Source: Glycine soja
Taxonomy: Eukaryota; Streptophyta; Magnoliopsida; Fabales; Fabaceae
Direction of reading: 5' to 3'
DNA: 64,000 nucleotides
Assembly (NCBI RefSeq): GCF_004193775.1
Contig: NC_041010.1
Location: 41,219,562 to 41,283,561 of the forward strand
The position numbers and the translations under genes are program-made. The notes under the pieces were generated by a model, which did not search any database, was not told the origin of the DNA, and saw nothing but the letters and a program-made list of their open reading frames with translations. Shown here one piece after another: positions 10,781 to 23,929 of this stretch; position 1 is the first letter of the stretch; every line of letters begins with the position of its first letter.

Positions 10781-13700
10781 GAATCAAATACTTAACCACA
10801 TATTTAAGAATTAAAGTTATTTATTAAATATATCAACTCTGATATTTTTTATTTTTTTAATTAGATTTCTATCAAAAATAATAATTAATATTTATCAAAA
10901 ATAATAAATATTCATAAAATAAATATTTTCCTCCTTATCTATGATTATCCATACTCTATACTCACAGCTACAAATCGTAGTAACCAGTCAACACCAAAGA
11001 AAGTGCAATTGAAAATTCGTTTGTTAAGAAGTTGGAATCAGATACACCCACTAATCGTGCCTTAACAATGGCATGAATATAAAATAACTAAAAAATTCGA
11101 ATATCTGGCATTGTGCTTATTACTTTTCATGGTATCAATTAAAAAGGAACATGATGAACAGCAGGGCCTGCTCTTACTACCGGCTAGGAGATCTTTTTTC
11201 ATGACCACGAAATTTAAAATGCTAAATACTTATTTGTGATCGTGATTCGTGAATCTTGCAATTTTAAATGAAATGGATATTATCGTGTTGAAATTTTATT
11301 TAATTTAGCATGAAAGCTTTAAATCAATGGTTCTTCATGATTTCTGTGATCAAATATGCCTTCGTTTTTTTCTTTTTTAATTTATATTTTTAACCAATAA
11401 AAAAAGTATTTTGTATTTACTTCCGTAACATATGACATCTCTCTTAATTTAATCGGAAAAAAATTGTATTTGATGTTCTCTCTATATAAACACTTTATGA
11501 AGAAAATAATAGAAACAAAATTTTCATTATGACGAAATTTATTTCCTATTTAAATATCCCAGTTTGAAAACACAATGCGGAGAATTTTTTTTAGAGAACA
11601 CCAATTTTTTTTCTTCGTCCATAAGTATCCTATATAAGAAATAATTATATTGAATTGAATAAAATTATTATAGATGACAAATGTCTCTCTAAGTACAATT
11701 AAGGAGAAACTTTTATCTCCCAAAGAGAAAGAAAAATTAAATTAAAAAAACTGATCAATTTTTTTTATCCTGAAATTTTTTCCAACAACTATCAAGATAC
11801 TAATCTCTTAATATACATATAGATTCATTTAAGGTTTGATTTATTCTAACACATCCTTTCTAATCTTATGTTAAAGAGACATAATTATTTTTCAATTTTC
11901 AATCATACTGCAGAATGTTGATATATTATTAGATTGATAGTAATGGATTAGACATGTGTGCCTAGAGAGAAAAATTCGGCTTAGCTGGAAAATCTGTGGA
12001 ATGATGCGGACATCCATTTTTAACTTTTGAAAGAGGAAACCACGCAAGCTTTAAACTCTTTTATCTTAATTTTGAGTATGTTAGGGAACTAATTAATCTG
12101 TCTAATTCAGATGACCTCATAATACAGCCATAGGAAAGTTCTTAGTGTAATTATCGCTATGGAAAAGAAAATTTTAAAAGAAAGAGTTCCCTTCTCATCA
12201 TAATAATGGAATCAAATGGTGGCTACTAGTTGTGCCACGAACATCATCTTTAGACTTTAATTATCTTTTGGATACACCAACCAATGAAATTATTTCAATG
12301 TCTACCAAGTTTTATTATTTTAGGCACCATTATTAATAGAGACAACAATCATAATCTTGAACTTCCTCATCAATTGATCCAATAATATATTCCCTTAAGG
12401 ATTTCAGCTTTTATTTTTCGATAAAATATTATCATCAGATTCTTCTAGAATTGTGCTGTAGCACATTAATCTAGTTGCGTTCAAATAACTGAGTGTCTGA
12501 GAATAACTACATTAATACCTCTATAATTCTTGGCCAACCTAATTTCACTTTGATTTTGGGTGCATGAAATAGTCAAATTCACGATTAGAGCTACATCTTA
12601 ATTGTATCCATATTTGGTATATTAAGCAATCAATGTCACACTCCAATATTATATTTGAGTGATGTATACATTAACCTTTTATATATCCAAGAGAAATTAA
12701 GAAGAGATAGGTAAATATATGTAATGAAATAGGCGATATAATGAAAAGAGATAAAAGAAAAAAAAATAGATATGTAAAAATTATTGTATAAATAAAGTTT
12801 AATTATTCATTTAATTTTTATAATTTTTAAAATTATTTATTTTATTTCCTATAAGTTAATTTTGTAATATCTGAAGTTTAATAAATAAATTTTTTAGTTC
12901 TTAAAATATATATTTTAATTTTTAAAATGTTTTTATCGTTAAATTTTTTTAACTCTGTTAATTAAAAAATTTTAATGGTTTGAAAATTAAAATATAAAAT
13001 TTAAAAATTCACTTATTAATTATAAAAAAATTAAAATCTATAAAATTTAAATAAGTAGTTAAAATTATAAATAATATCTATGAATGCAATGCATAAAATG
13101 CCAGGAGAAGTGGGTAGCTAGCTTCTGCAACTTGCAGTTGACATAACGCAACACTGCGTGGACTTGGAAACCCCAAGCACCTTGGCAAGGTCTTGTGGGC
13201 CTTTTCGGTCTTACAATTCCCTAGGGACGAAATGGAATTAATTAATTATGAGCCTATATTGTATGTGCAAGGTAGTATATATACAACTGAAAATAAAAAT
13301 ATTATCCTTTCCTATACATACAATTATACCTATTTGATGAGTTCATCACGCATTATTCTCCTCCTATATATACCTAAAGTTTCTTTTCAAGTTGAGGAGA
13401 TTTGTCTCTCATTAAATGCTAACCATCATTTGAATGAGATGAAGCAAGCATTACATAGTCATTATCCCACCAAAACAATGAATATGAATTATGAAACAGT
13501 TAATCATGGTACGGTCATCATTTAATTTACAAGCACAGGAACTTCCAGTGACTTTGGATGCTTCGCGTAACGTCCCATATTTTATTAAACTCGTCGTGAA
13601 GGAATCTTAATTGCCCCCTTTGACCCGAAACCATGACATGAATGCATTTGTATTATCATAATGTGGGATACTACCGTCTTTAATATTCCTTTTCTCTTTG

Positions 13701-16261
13701 CTATAAATGGGTGCTAATAGCTGTAATGGGAAAACCGATTGGCACCCCCAGCTAAACCCATATATACGAATTTTTATTGTAAATAATCGTGTATATATAT
13801 AGAGAGAGAGAATAGAGAGTTTGACAAATCAATGAAACTAATTGCTATTTTGGTTCATTTTCTACTATAGTACATTATTTTTATTTAATTTATTCTAGGC
13901 CAAAAATATTTTCATAAGTTTCTATTGTTCGCATGTTAAAGTACATATTGATGTTTCAAGTTGCAACTGTTATTAGAATTGACTTTGGCCATCATCTGCA
14001 TGTGCTCTAGAGCATATGTTAATAGTGGCGGACTTGTTGCTACATTTTGTAATTATTCACGGATTAATAAATGAGTATATATATATATATATTCCTAAAT
14101 GTTAATAGTTAGTATTATTAGTTTTTATTAGTAGGAAAATTCAAATTTAAGATCTTCATTTCTCTTTCATTCTTTTTTTATCAGTTGATTAACATTATAT
14201 CTCCCATAAATGAGTATATATATATATATATATGATTAATTTTAAAACTAATCAGCTTATTATATAAACAAAATTGTTTATTGGACAATCTTAAAGTTGT
14301 CTACGACTGGAGAGAGAAAATAAGAGAAGAAAGATAAGTATGACTGATTTAATTGATGATGTAATGAGATAATAATTAAAAAAGAAATAAAAAATTTTGT
14401 TTATTGAATGTTTAAAAATTTTTTGTTTTCAAAATATAATCACGTACTCTTGTATAAATTTTAATTTGGTTAGTATGATCGTACTCAAGGGAGCTCTAGT
14501 TAGTTGCATATAAATTATTAGTTGTCATAATAATTAGATAGTTTGTTATTAAGTTAAATCATTGTTGATACACAAACATTCTATCGCCTGACAAGTCGCA
14601 TACATGCAAATATTTCAGTGTATGCAAATTGGCTTAAAAAACTCCATTCGCCACAAAACCAAAATTAAAAGAAATGATATAAAGGACAATCAATACAAAA
14701 CTCGTTTAGTTTACAATAATAAATAATAATCAATTTCTCACTCTAAATTACATATTTTAAGGTAATTTTTATAAGAATTAATTTAAATATATATTTTATG
14801 TAAATTTTATTTTTCATTTGGTAAGTCTCATTTTAAAACTAGTTAGTAAACTTCACATAAATTTCAACAAATGCAAAAACATGTTAAAGATCAAATATTT
14901 TTTAAAAAAAAAATGTACTTCTACCACTTTTCTTAACCCTTTATTTTAAGGTCCCAAAAACTACATCTATCATGAATCTAACGTCCTAAGTAGATAAATT
15001 TGGTTAATTGTTACTCCCATTTCAAACCATCCCCTAAGGCAAACACCTATTAAGCATAAAAAAAATAACAATACCCTAATTTAACATACTCCAGTTCTAT
15101 GACACCTCGATTGGCCATGATCCAGATTCATCATTGATGATGCAGTTCGATTATATAAACCTATGGATGGACGAGCGGAGAGTGTAGTTTCACCTTTTGG
15201 ATTTTTTGGTTGGGACGACAGTGCAAGTTCTTGACCACCCCTTTTATATGCCTCAAATAAAACAGTTATTTGTTAATGTGTAACCATTAATCTCTAAGTT
15301 TCACATATATTTTCAGTTTTATCTTTACACACTATAATTCCTAACAAATAATGTTAATGACATATGACATGATAATGATACCATTTAAAACAATCAATTA
15401 AAAATGAGCGATAGATAGATAGAGAAAGAGGGAGGAAAATGTTATTAATAATTATGTAGATTAGACATTAAAAATTTGTAAAAAATCGACATGTACACCA
15501 AAAGAATTTATCTCAATTAATTGAATAAGGTGCATAAATATTATAAATTTTTTGATGATGTCTTTTATTTTTTCTATTAAAAAAAATCAACATAAGGATA
15601 ACTCTTCTAGATTTATTTTCCATCCTCACCTTTTATTTTTTTAATATAATAATTATATTAAGTCACTAATCTTATATGTTAGATTACAAACAAAATGAAT
15701 GATATGTGAGTTGAATTTTGAGGACTCACTAATATTAAAACAAGTCTCAAAACACAATATATATTGTTTAAATATATTTGTAAATTATAGTTTTAATTTT
15801 TTTTATAAAAAACACCATTCATAAGTTTATATTTTTTTTTTCTCTTTTTACTTTTATTTTAACTTTTGTGAATATAAAATTTAGATGAGTTAATGTTTGA
15901 AAGTTTATAAAAATTAAGACAAACCTCATAATTAAAAAAAAATACTTATTAGAGTACTTATATGTTGTCAAAAAGAATGTTGTCCAACATCAAAGTTTCG
16001 ACATCAAAACAAAATTTAAATGTGAGTTCCATTAACAACAGTACCAACTTTTATTTTGCTTTTCATTTCACTTTTTATAATTAAACATAAAAAATCATCC
16101 ATTAATAGTATAAAAACTTTTATATTATTATTTAATCACAGTTTATATATATATATAATAATTAGTTTTAAAATTATATCAATAATTATATTATATCAAT
16201 ATATATAATAAACTCATCAGCATTAAACTCTTGCACAATTCCCATATTTTGTTCGCAAAGT
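10004..16261. other. AT-rich intergenic DNA, no gene supported
   Basis: About 6 kb without a recognisable gene. It contains a (TA)n microsatellite at 10739-10777 and shorter TA runs near 14080 and 14220. A 110-codon frame at 13193-13525 starts at GTG and has no family resemblance. A slightly GC-richer stretch at about 13090-13760 shows no exon structure that I can defend. The final part is presumably the promoter of the ABA receptor gene. Confidence 0.5.
10739..10777. repeat. (TA)n microsatellite
   Basis: Uninterrupted TA dinucleotides for about 39 bases inside AT-rich intergenic DNA; likely length-polymorphic. Confidence 0.95.
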
Positions 16262-16269
16262 TATATAAT
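16262..16269 (+). promoter_or_regulatory. Putative TATA box of the PYR/PYL receptor gene
   Basis: TATATAAT lies about 190 bases before the ATG. The predicted leader is C/T-rich just before the start codon (16405-16454), a common plant leader feature associated with strong transcription. Confidence 0.45.
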
Positions 16270-16454
16270 CTGAAGTCTGAACTTTAAGCAGTGAATTTAG
16301 CAAGTGGCACAGAAAGAAAACAGATGTTTAGAGAGGAATTCCCGAGAATACCCCCGCACGTTCCTCAAAATCTCGTCTCGAAAGCGCCAATAGCGTCCCC
16401 CACACACACTCTCTCTCTCCCTCTCCTTCCTCCCTCGCTTTCTCTCTCCCCGCG

Positions 16455-17126
16455 ATGGAGAAAGCCGAGAGCTCCGCCTCCACATCAGAGCCAGACTCCG
16501 ACGACAACCACCACCGCCACCCGACGAACCACCACCTCAACCCTCCCTCCGGCCTCACCCCGCTCGAGTTCGCCTCCCTCGTCCCCTCCGTCGCCGAGCA
16601 CCACTCCTACCTCGTCGGCCCCGGCCAATGCTCCTCCCTCCTCGCCCAGCGCGTCCACGCGCCTCCAGACGCCGTCTGGTCCTTCGTCCGACGCTTCGAC
16701 AAGCCCCAAACCTACAAGCACTTCATCAAGAGCTGCGCCGTCAAAGAGCCCTTCCACATGGCCGTCGGCGTCACTCGCGACGTCAATGTCATCTCCGGCC
16801 TCCCCGCAGCCACGAGTACCGAGCGCCTCGACTTCCTCGACGACGTCCGCCGCGTCACCGGCTTCAGCATCATCGGTGGCGAACACCGCCTCCGTAACTA
16901 CCGCTCCGTCACCACCGTCCACTCCTTCGACGACGACAACCCCTCCGCCGACGGCAAGATCTACACCGTCGTCCTCGAATCCTACGTTGTCGACGTCCCC
17001 GACGGCAACACCGAAGAGGACACGCGTCTCTTCGCCGACACCGTCGTCAAGCTCAACCTCCAGAAGCTCGCGTCCGTCACCGAAGGAACCAACGGCGACG
17101 GTGACGGTAAGCCACACTCGCGGTGA
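16455..17126 (+). CDS. PYL1: Abscisic acid receptor, PYR1/PYL1 type (START-fold)
   Basis: An intronless frame of 223 residues. PYR/PYL/RCAR proteins bind abscisic acid in the cytosol and nucleus, then inhibit clade A PP2C phosphatases, releasing SnRK2 kinases. Diagnostic parts are present: the ABA-carboxylate lysine in HFIKSC (K92), the gate loop SGLPA (114-118), the polar-pocket glutamate in STERLD (E123), the latch GGEHRL (141-146), and the C-terminal helix DTVVKLNLQKLA with the pocket Asn (N201). CSSLLAQRVHAPP, SIIGGEHRLRNY and the long acidic loop before YTVVLESYVVD place it with PYR1/PYL1 (subfamily III) rather than PYL4-6 or PYL7-10. The N-terminus (1-34) is a Ser/Asp/His/Pro-rich disordered extension. 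Third codon positions are nearly all G or C, which opens long false frames on both strands. An AATAAA lies 18 bases after the stop. The nearest Arabidopsis match by sequence and gene neighbourhood is PYL1; the exact paralogue is inferred. Confidence 0.95.
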   Translation: MEKAESSASTSEPDSDDNHHRHPTNHHLNPPSGLTPLEFASLVPSVAEHHSYLVGPGQCSSLLAQRVHAPPDAVWSFVRRFDKPQTYKHFIKSCAVKEPFHMAVGVTRDVNVISGLPAATSTERLDFLDDVRRVTGFSIIGGEHRLRNYRSVTTVHSFDDDNPSADGKIYTVVLESYVVDVPDGNTEEDTRLFADTVVKLNLQKLASVTEGTNGDGDGKPHSR

Positions 17127-17143
17127 GGAAGCAAGCAAGCCTC

Positions 17144-17149
17144 AATAAA
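17144..17149 (+). terminator. Possible near-upstream polyadenylation signal
   Basis: AATAAA is 18 bases after the PYL stop codon, followed by A and TA runs. It may be too close to the stop to be the main signal; T-rich stretches down to about 17600 look like further 3' UTR. Confidence 0.3.
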
Positions 17150-20100
17150 AAAATATATATATATATATATTAAAGCAAAAAAAAGAAAAGAAAAAGGGAA
17201 TTGGAATTTGAAACAAATCTCTCCCTCCCCAATTCATAAAAAAGGAGAAAAGCAAAACAAGTTTTTCTCTCTTTTCTTTTTATTTTCCTAAATTCATTTT
17301 GTTTTCGTTTTATTTTATTTTTTTCGGCTGAGACTCTCGTTTTTTTGTTTTTTTTTGTTTTCTGTTTTTGATGATTTTGTTTGCGCGCTCGCAAGCAATA
17401 GCATGTCCTCCATGGTCGTCGTTGTGGATGCACCGTTGAATTTTTGTCATTACAATGGAAGAGGGCATTTCAGTCAATGCACGTGTACAGGAAATGTTGA
17501 CTTTGTGATGCTTGTTCATCGTGTCTTTTTAACCCGTTCTGTTCTGTGAATATCATTTACTTTTTCTGCTCGATTTTATTCCATGTACAAATCTTTTTCC
17601 TTTTTCTCCCATGAGTGCAAGCCTACTAATTAAAGAAGATGCTTCCTTCTGTAGATTGCAGATGCTTATGCTATAATTGAATTGAAAGAATCAAATAAGT
17701 TTACTGTTAAATTTTGTTAATTATGAAGGTCGTAGAAATAACCATCCACACTTACTAGTTACATGATAAGTATTTCAATCCTCGTATTGCATGTGTGTGC
17801 AGCGTGTTTGATTTTTCATATACAAAGTCAAATTAGGGGTTGAGAAGTAGAAATGGGAATAAAAAGTAATGGAGAGCATAGTAGTCATATAAAGAGTCTC
17901 TTTCCCTCCCACAATCAAGGTGTCACGAATGGTAGAACTAGAATCAATTCTTTTTGTCTTTTACATTGATCACCATCTTCGTCGTATCATTCTAACACAA
18001 CAGTATAGCTAGTTTGGATTGATGGGAATAAAAAATACAAAAAAAAAAAAATCACGTTTGTGATTAACTTGTTGGAAATAAAAACAAAGGTTTAAACCTA
18101 AATTTTATAATCCTTTACTTTTATATTTGTGCAATTTGTCCACGTACTTCTAATTGATCAAATTTAGTATGAAATCTTATCTGATGTTAATTTAGCTTGG
18201 CATTCAAATTGTAATGAAATTTGTTGATGAGTTTTCTCTTAATTGATCGATAGACTGACAAAAGTTGAAAAAATTATCCGTAAAACTATTGTAAGCATGG
18301 GCGAAGTGCACAAGAAAGGTGAAAATCTCATATAAACTTTAATATGGATTTTTTTTATATTTAAAGTATTCTGATATTTCAAATGTTTTCTTACATGTTA
18401 TTAGTTGGTTACGCATCATGTTGTTAATTACGTAAAGCATGGCTCGTGTGAGCAAATTCTTCTACCATTTGGATGCTAGACTAATCGAGGAATTCAATTT
18501 TCACATATGATAACATTCAGGACTAAAATCACTCAATTAAAATTATGAGGACTAAAATTACACAAATATAAAAGCAAGAAGTCCAAAACTACATCTGAGT
18601 CTAAACATAGTTGGTAATGGTTGGATTCCATAACCATATTGATGAAAGTTTGATTTACATGTTATGCCCATATGAAAAAGATTTTGTTGAAAAAAATAAA
18701 ACCAATAATTTTTATTTTTATTTCTCGAGTTAATTTCATAACTTTTTCCTATAAAGATATCTTGTTTTAAGAAGAAAAATAGAATAAAACTTAAATTTAT
18801 TTTATCTTTCTTATTTTCTCAGTTTTGAAAGTTCAGATAAAATTAGACAAAATTAATATACTATTGTTCATTAATTTTTTTTATTTCATCTACTTCACTA
18901 ATAGTGAAGTAAAAACTTTACTAAGAATCATCTTTCATTTTCAATGTAAATAGGGTTAGCACCTAGCCAACTCCTCCGTCATCTTAGCTTCATTATAGGA
19001 TTAGAGCAATACATAGATAATAGAGAGGAATTGTCCCTTAATAGATATTTTATTTTTTCTACAAATTAATCTCATAACTGTCAATTGTTGGAATAGTTTT
19101 CTTTCAGAGGAAAAAAAAATCTTACATTTTATTTTAATTTCATTCTCGTCAAATATCCAAAGAGTTGTGTTGGATATTTATGTTATAATGTTTTACTAAC
19201 CAATGCTAGGGAGTAGAAATGGTCTCCGTCCAAGTGATTTAACCAATGGTAGGGTTAATCCAAGTAATTTTATAAGTAAAAACAGCAATAGTATGCTTTT
19301 TAATATATTCATTTTAACACACTTATTATATTGTTTAAATTTATTAAAAATTATAAGTAAATTTTATTAAATAAAAATTAATTTTATAATTTTTAATACA
19401 TTTTAGTCAATAATAAAGAATTTGTGTGCTTTTAAAAAAATGTTGAAAATATAAATATAAATATTTTTTAAAATGATGTAGGTCTTAATCCTCAGGAATA
19501 GTTGAATACGAATGCATGCTGGTATAATCTTTAAGAGTAATGTATATTGCATAAAGGAGAGTTATATTATTCATTTTGATAAGAATATTAGGTGGACTCA
19601 CATCACAAAAGAGTCAAAATCCTTATAAATCTTGCACCAAAATTTGACATTATTTGTATAAGACTTTAATTGTAATTGGACTTTAACACATTAGACAATA
19701 TTTTTTAAACATATTATTTAATTTTATTTCAGTCTCTTTTCATTTCATAAAGTATCTTATTTTACATTTATATCTCTTTTCTTTTTATTTCTCCTTTTTA
19801 TACAAAAAATACATACACAGAAGTAGTACAAATACAGTTTTCTCTAAATTATTTATATAGATATTCAAGTTTGCAAAAATAGAGTGATCATGAGTTTGAA
19901 CTTTGTTGAATTAATTTTGTATCTAATCTTCTTAGGAAATTAGATAGGATCAGGAATACACAGAAATCGTGTCAGAACCATTCACCCAACGGCCAATTCT
20001 CACGGTCAAAATAAAACAAGTTGAAATTTAACAAATACTATAAAAAAATTATCAACAAATATTAATTATTAGAATATTAATTTTATTAATAAAAAAATTA

Positions 20101-21881
20101 GAATCATCAACCTTTTTTCTCTTCTTTCATTTTTTAACTATTCAACTGATCTTATATTCAACCAATACTAAAGTTACCATAAATATGTAGTTGGAATGGT
20201 AAATATTGGATCAGATGCTGATGCTGGAACCCATTAGGAAGGTATAATCAGAAGGTGAACCACCACCTACCAGGAAGGTTTCACCATTCACGGTCCTTTT
20301 GTTTCTCATATTGGAGGGTGGGTTAGTGAGAAAAATTGGGAATAAATAATTGTGTCAGATGGTAGTGTGGTATATCATTATTAATGGAGCATCTTTCTCT
20401 GAATTGCAGTGTAGAAAAAGGGGAATTTATAAGGAAGCTAGAAATTTGAGAAGGACCCATTTTCTGCCAAGTTTTTGTTGTCTTGCTTGCTTCAATTTGC
20501 ATGTTGGGTTAAAAGGTGGTTCTTGGTATCCAATTAAGGGCATTTACCAATAATAATCCAAATCTTGTAGTTAGTTGCACACTTCTTAACCGTTCGTTCA
20601 CAATGCTAGCTAGGGCCCCATGGTTTACCTGTAAGGTCTGGTCATTGTTATGATGATATTGATGCCTCGTTCAATGTGTTGCTATGAGAGGTATATTTAC
20701 GTGGTGGCCCCTTTTGCTTTTATTTTTCCCAATCTATATATGCAGGGTTTTTCCAGTATCTATAGAGCTGGCAATGTAGGGTTTTTCTTTCCAACAATAT
20801 ATAATATACAATTACTACATGCACATACACCAATAAGGCATTTGTTTTAAGTCGGTTATTATGCGTATATTAGATTCAATCTCTTTGAATAAAATGTTAA
20901 ATTTAAGTATTATGAATAAAATAATGTGGTTAAAAAGAACTTTACTAAAATGATCCATCAAATTAAATTTTCTTACAAAAATTAATTATCAATAAAATCA
21001 ATAAATACTCATATTAATAAATAAAAAAAATACACACATACCAGTATTGTTGAGGAACTTTTAGGTTGTCACTATTCGGGGATACTGATAGTGTCAACGT
21101 CTCCATGTTAGGTTACTGATTTTCCAGATTGGAACGTATCAGAATGAATTTGTTAGGCAACATATATATATATTCTCTGACATGGACAATCGAATGGATG
21201 GGAATGTGCCTCTAACCACTTGCATTGCTTTGGTTCCTCATAATCAAGAATGTGATCTTCGAATTTTGTATCCAAATAATATAAATAAATTAATTGTTTA
21301 TTAAAATAATATATCTAAAATATTATTTATATGAATAATATAAAATATTATTTAAGGTGAGAAATTAGTTGTTTTCAAATCGATTTTTTTTCTTAGTTAA
21401 TTTATTAATTACTTTTTCTTTTTTATAAACGTGGATTTTTTTATTTTTTTTAAATTCAGTTAAAAATTTGGTATTTTCTTAGCATTTTTTAAAACGTTTT
21501 ATAAAAAAATTTAAATGTTTTAATTTTTTTATTAAATTATATATATTAATTTTTTTATATAATAAACATAATTTTAATTTGCATATGTTGTTGTTAATTT
21601 CATATAAAATTTATTTTGTCTAAAATTCTTTATAAATCTTTCTATCATGTTATCAATTCCTTCCTATTACCTAACATGAATTTTTGATGTTATTATAAAA
21701 ATGAAACAATTATTTCTTAAATAAAACATTTAAAATAGATGACATAATGGCATAATTTAAAACTAACTTTATGTAGTTAATTTGCATCAATGAAGAAGAG
21801 TAACAAAATAAAGAAAACTTTGATAAATAACTCAAGGACTAACATGATTAAAGTAGATAATTTTTTAAAAAAAAGTAACAA
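17150..21881. other. Receptor 3' region and AT-rich intergenic DNA
   Basis: The first 450 bases (T-rich, with GC patches at 17380-17550) probably include the 3' UTR of the ABA receptor. The remainder is AT-rich with no recognisable gene. Phrases such as 'aggactaaaat' repeated near 18510-18560 are typical of worn mobile elements in legumes, but no ends can be set. The stretch 20200-20850 is a little less AT-rich and carries two 66-67-codon frames with no recognisable homology. Confidence 0.45.
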
Positions 21882-22319
21882 TTAATTTGCACAATGACTA
21901 CACAGATTCATCACACAAAAAACAATGATCTCATCAACCGTTCTTAGTTTTCTTGGTTCATACAAAAGAACAAGCATTTCATATGGAGAACATCTAAAAG
22001 TTTCATTTAACTCAATTGGACCTTTGATACTAAATTTCAAGTAGATGAAAAATATTTTTTCCACATCATCGTCGCATTTGAGCTTCATACAGTCGTATTC
22101 AACATAATCATCACCTACATAAATCGATTGACGATAAAAAAAATCAAGTAAAATTTTGTAACCTTCGTTGGTGTAAAAAATTGTTTTCCTTGAGGCATCA
22201 GGCGACATGTTCCCACTTATCGTGATGATTTTAGGACCACTAGAACATTCAAACGCTATCCCTTCATATGATGGAATCATATCATCATCGCAATACACAA
22301 GAGCGAATACACTCTTCAT
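21882..22319 (-). pseudogene. MuDR-type transposase N-terminal domain, remnant
   Basis: A 145-codon frame on minus. It resembles the N-terminal domain of plant MuDR-like transposases as seen in legumes: a beta-rich start (VYCDDDMIPSYEGIAFECS), then GPKIITISGNM, an acidic middle, and the closing block PRKLRTVDEII. In an intact element this domain begins a transposase of several hundred residues. Here it ends at a stop after about 145 residues, and the catalytic part is not downstream on the same strand; it is found 1.6 kb away on the opposite strand. Confidence 0.65.
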
Positions 22320-22599
22320 ATTTTAAGCAATATGGTGAATATCAAGCAAAGGTATTGAGTTGCATCTAACCCCTATCGTTATTTATGTTAAGTTATTAAT
22401 TATTCTCCCGTGACTCATAACAACGGCTGAGATCACACCAACAATATAAACCGCTTAGATTGTGTCACAATTTATTACAATTGATTTGCATAATTCAAAA
22501 AAAGTAGTGTTCAATCAAATCGTCTCGTAAAAAGTATCATTCAATCACATCGTCTTGAAAAAAATAATGTTCAGTGTTCAATCAATTAACAAGAAAAAA

Positions 22600-23915
22600 G
22601 AAACATCCATAGTACACAATAATTTAACAATAGGTTCTTGTAGTTGAAGTTATTCATCAGAAACAACAGGTTGTTCTTCTTGGACGAAGTCATTAATATT
22701 TGGTTGAATGGTTGAAGAACTGTCAGCAATAGTTTGGTGAAAGGATGTAAACAAAAGTATGAGCATACTTTACATGTACGCATAATCAAATTTCAATGTT
22801 TGAAGATCTGTACCTATGAGGTTACTCGTAAAGTCTTCTCCGCTAGCACTAAAGAATTGCGGATTGTATCCATAATCTTGATGATGATGGTGTTGTTGTG
22901 GTGTGAATTCTTATGGTTGAGAAAGTGATTGTATTCTTTCATCATGCATGTTGGCAACAATTGGTGGAGGATGTTGTTCATTTTTCATCTTTAGAGTTAA
23001 GCAAGATGTGGCAGCAATGTTTGGATGATTTACAACCCGTGTTAAGCAAACTTTTGAATTTACTTGGTACAAGTTCATGTAATGACTCTTATGTTCAAGA
23101 TGCTCTTGAATAGGTTGGCTAATTAACACGCATTTGCGCCTTTTCTTCCAAATTACAATCCATTGTAGATGTTCTTCTATCCTATTTGTGTCATTGTATC
23201 CTCTCATGTCAGTTTGATGGAGTTTGTCAAGATCATGTAGTAAATTTGATATGTCTTGACAAAGTCTAAATTGAAACATGGCCCTGTCAATTTGTCGTCA
23301 TACTACCACTAAGAACAAATCAAATCAACACAAGCACTTCATATTCTGAAATCCTTGTATGCATGTTTTGGCATAAATAACTCAAACCCTCTATAAGGCA
23401 TCCAATGGAACTGAAAAAATAATTTGTGTTAATAATTTATAAAATAATATAACTAATGTTTGAATAAATAAAATAAAAATAAATGTTTCCACCTCCTCAT
23501 TATGCATGTTATTGAATCTTGATTTGTAGCCTATAACATCATCGCATGTGACTCTAAAAAATTGCAACCCTCTAAAAATTCATCTAGTGAAATATAATAC
23601 GTTAGTGTCTAATACTTTAACACAAATGGTATTTGTTTAAGTGAGAAATTTGTATTTATCTAATTACAAGTGGATATGACTGTCGGTGCTTGACCCTTGA
23701 TTGAAAGAATGACATGTGATATCATGCCTAAGACTGCAACAACATTGTACATTCTCCCATAGTTTTGGATGATAGATAAATTGTCCTACACATTTATCTA
23801 TACAAATGTACTAAACATGTCGAACCCACCCATATCATCCAACTTGTTCAAGATATGCTAAGAGAGGTAGATATATCAGGCAAACTTTGTTTCTTGATTC
23901 ATTTGACATCAACAC
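22600..23915 (-). pseudogene. Plant mobile domain (MAIN-like / PP7-long-form-like) remnant
   Basis: Reading the minus strand from about 23900 down, fragments in several frames match the order of a plant mobile domain protein: NKVCLIYLPLLAYLEQVG, then LLQS/YHMSFFQSRV...YPL, then FHWMPYR, then the 122-codon frame at 22911-23279 (FQFRLCQDISNLLHDLDKLHQTDMRG..., YMNLYQ), then a proline/glutamine-rich tail with TIQPNINDFVQEEQPV around 22640-22720. Several stops and frameshifts interrupt it, so it is not functional. This domain occurs both in host genes such as MAIN and as cargo of Mutator-like and Gypsy elements. Here, beside transposase remains, it is almost certainly element-derived. Confidence 0.55.
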
Positions 23916-23929
23916 CTCACCAATCAGCC

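Noticed and set aside
13193..13525. 110-codon plus frame
   Set aside because: GTG start, no family resemblance, AT-rich composition.
16455..17126. Assignment of the receptor to the PYL4-6 group
   Set aside because: The intronless state first suggested it, but CSSLLAQRVHAPP, SIIGGEHRLRNY and the loop before YTVVLESYVVD match PYR1/PYL1.
16485..17138. 217-codon minus frame under the ABA receptor
   Set aside because: Antisense shadow of strong GC3 bias; Val/Gly/Asp-rich with no domain.
16291..17148. 285-codon plus frame overlapping the ABA receptor
   Set aside because: It is a Ser/Thr/Pro-rich translation of the GC-rich receptor gene in another frame and starts at GTG.
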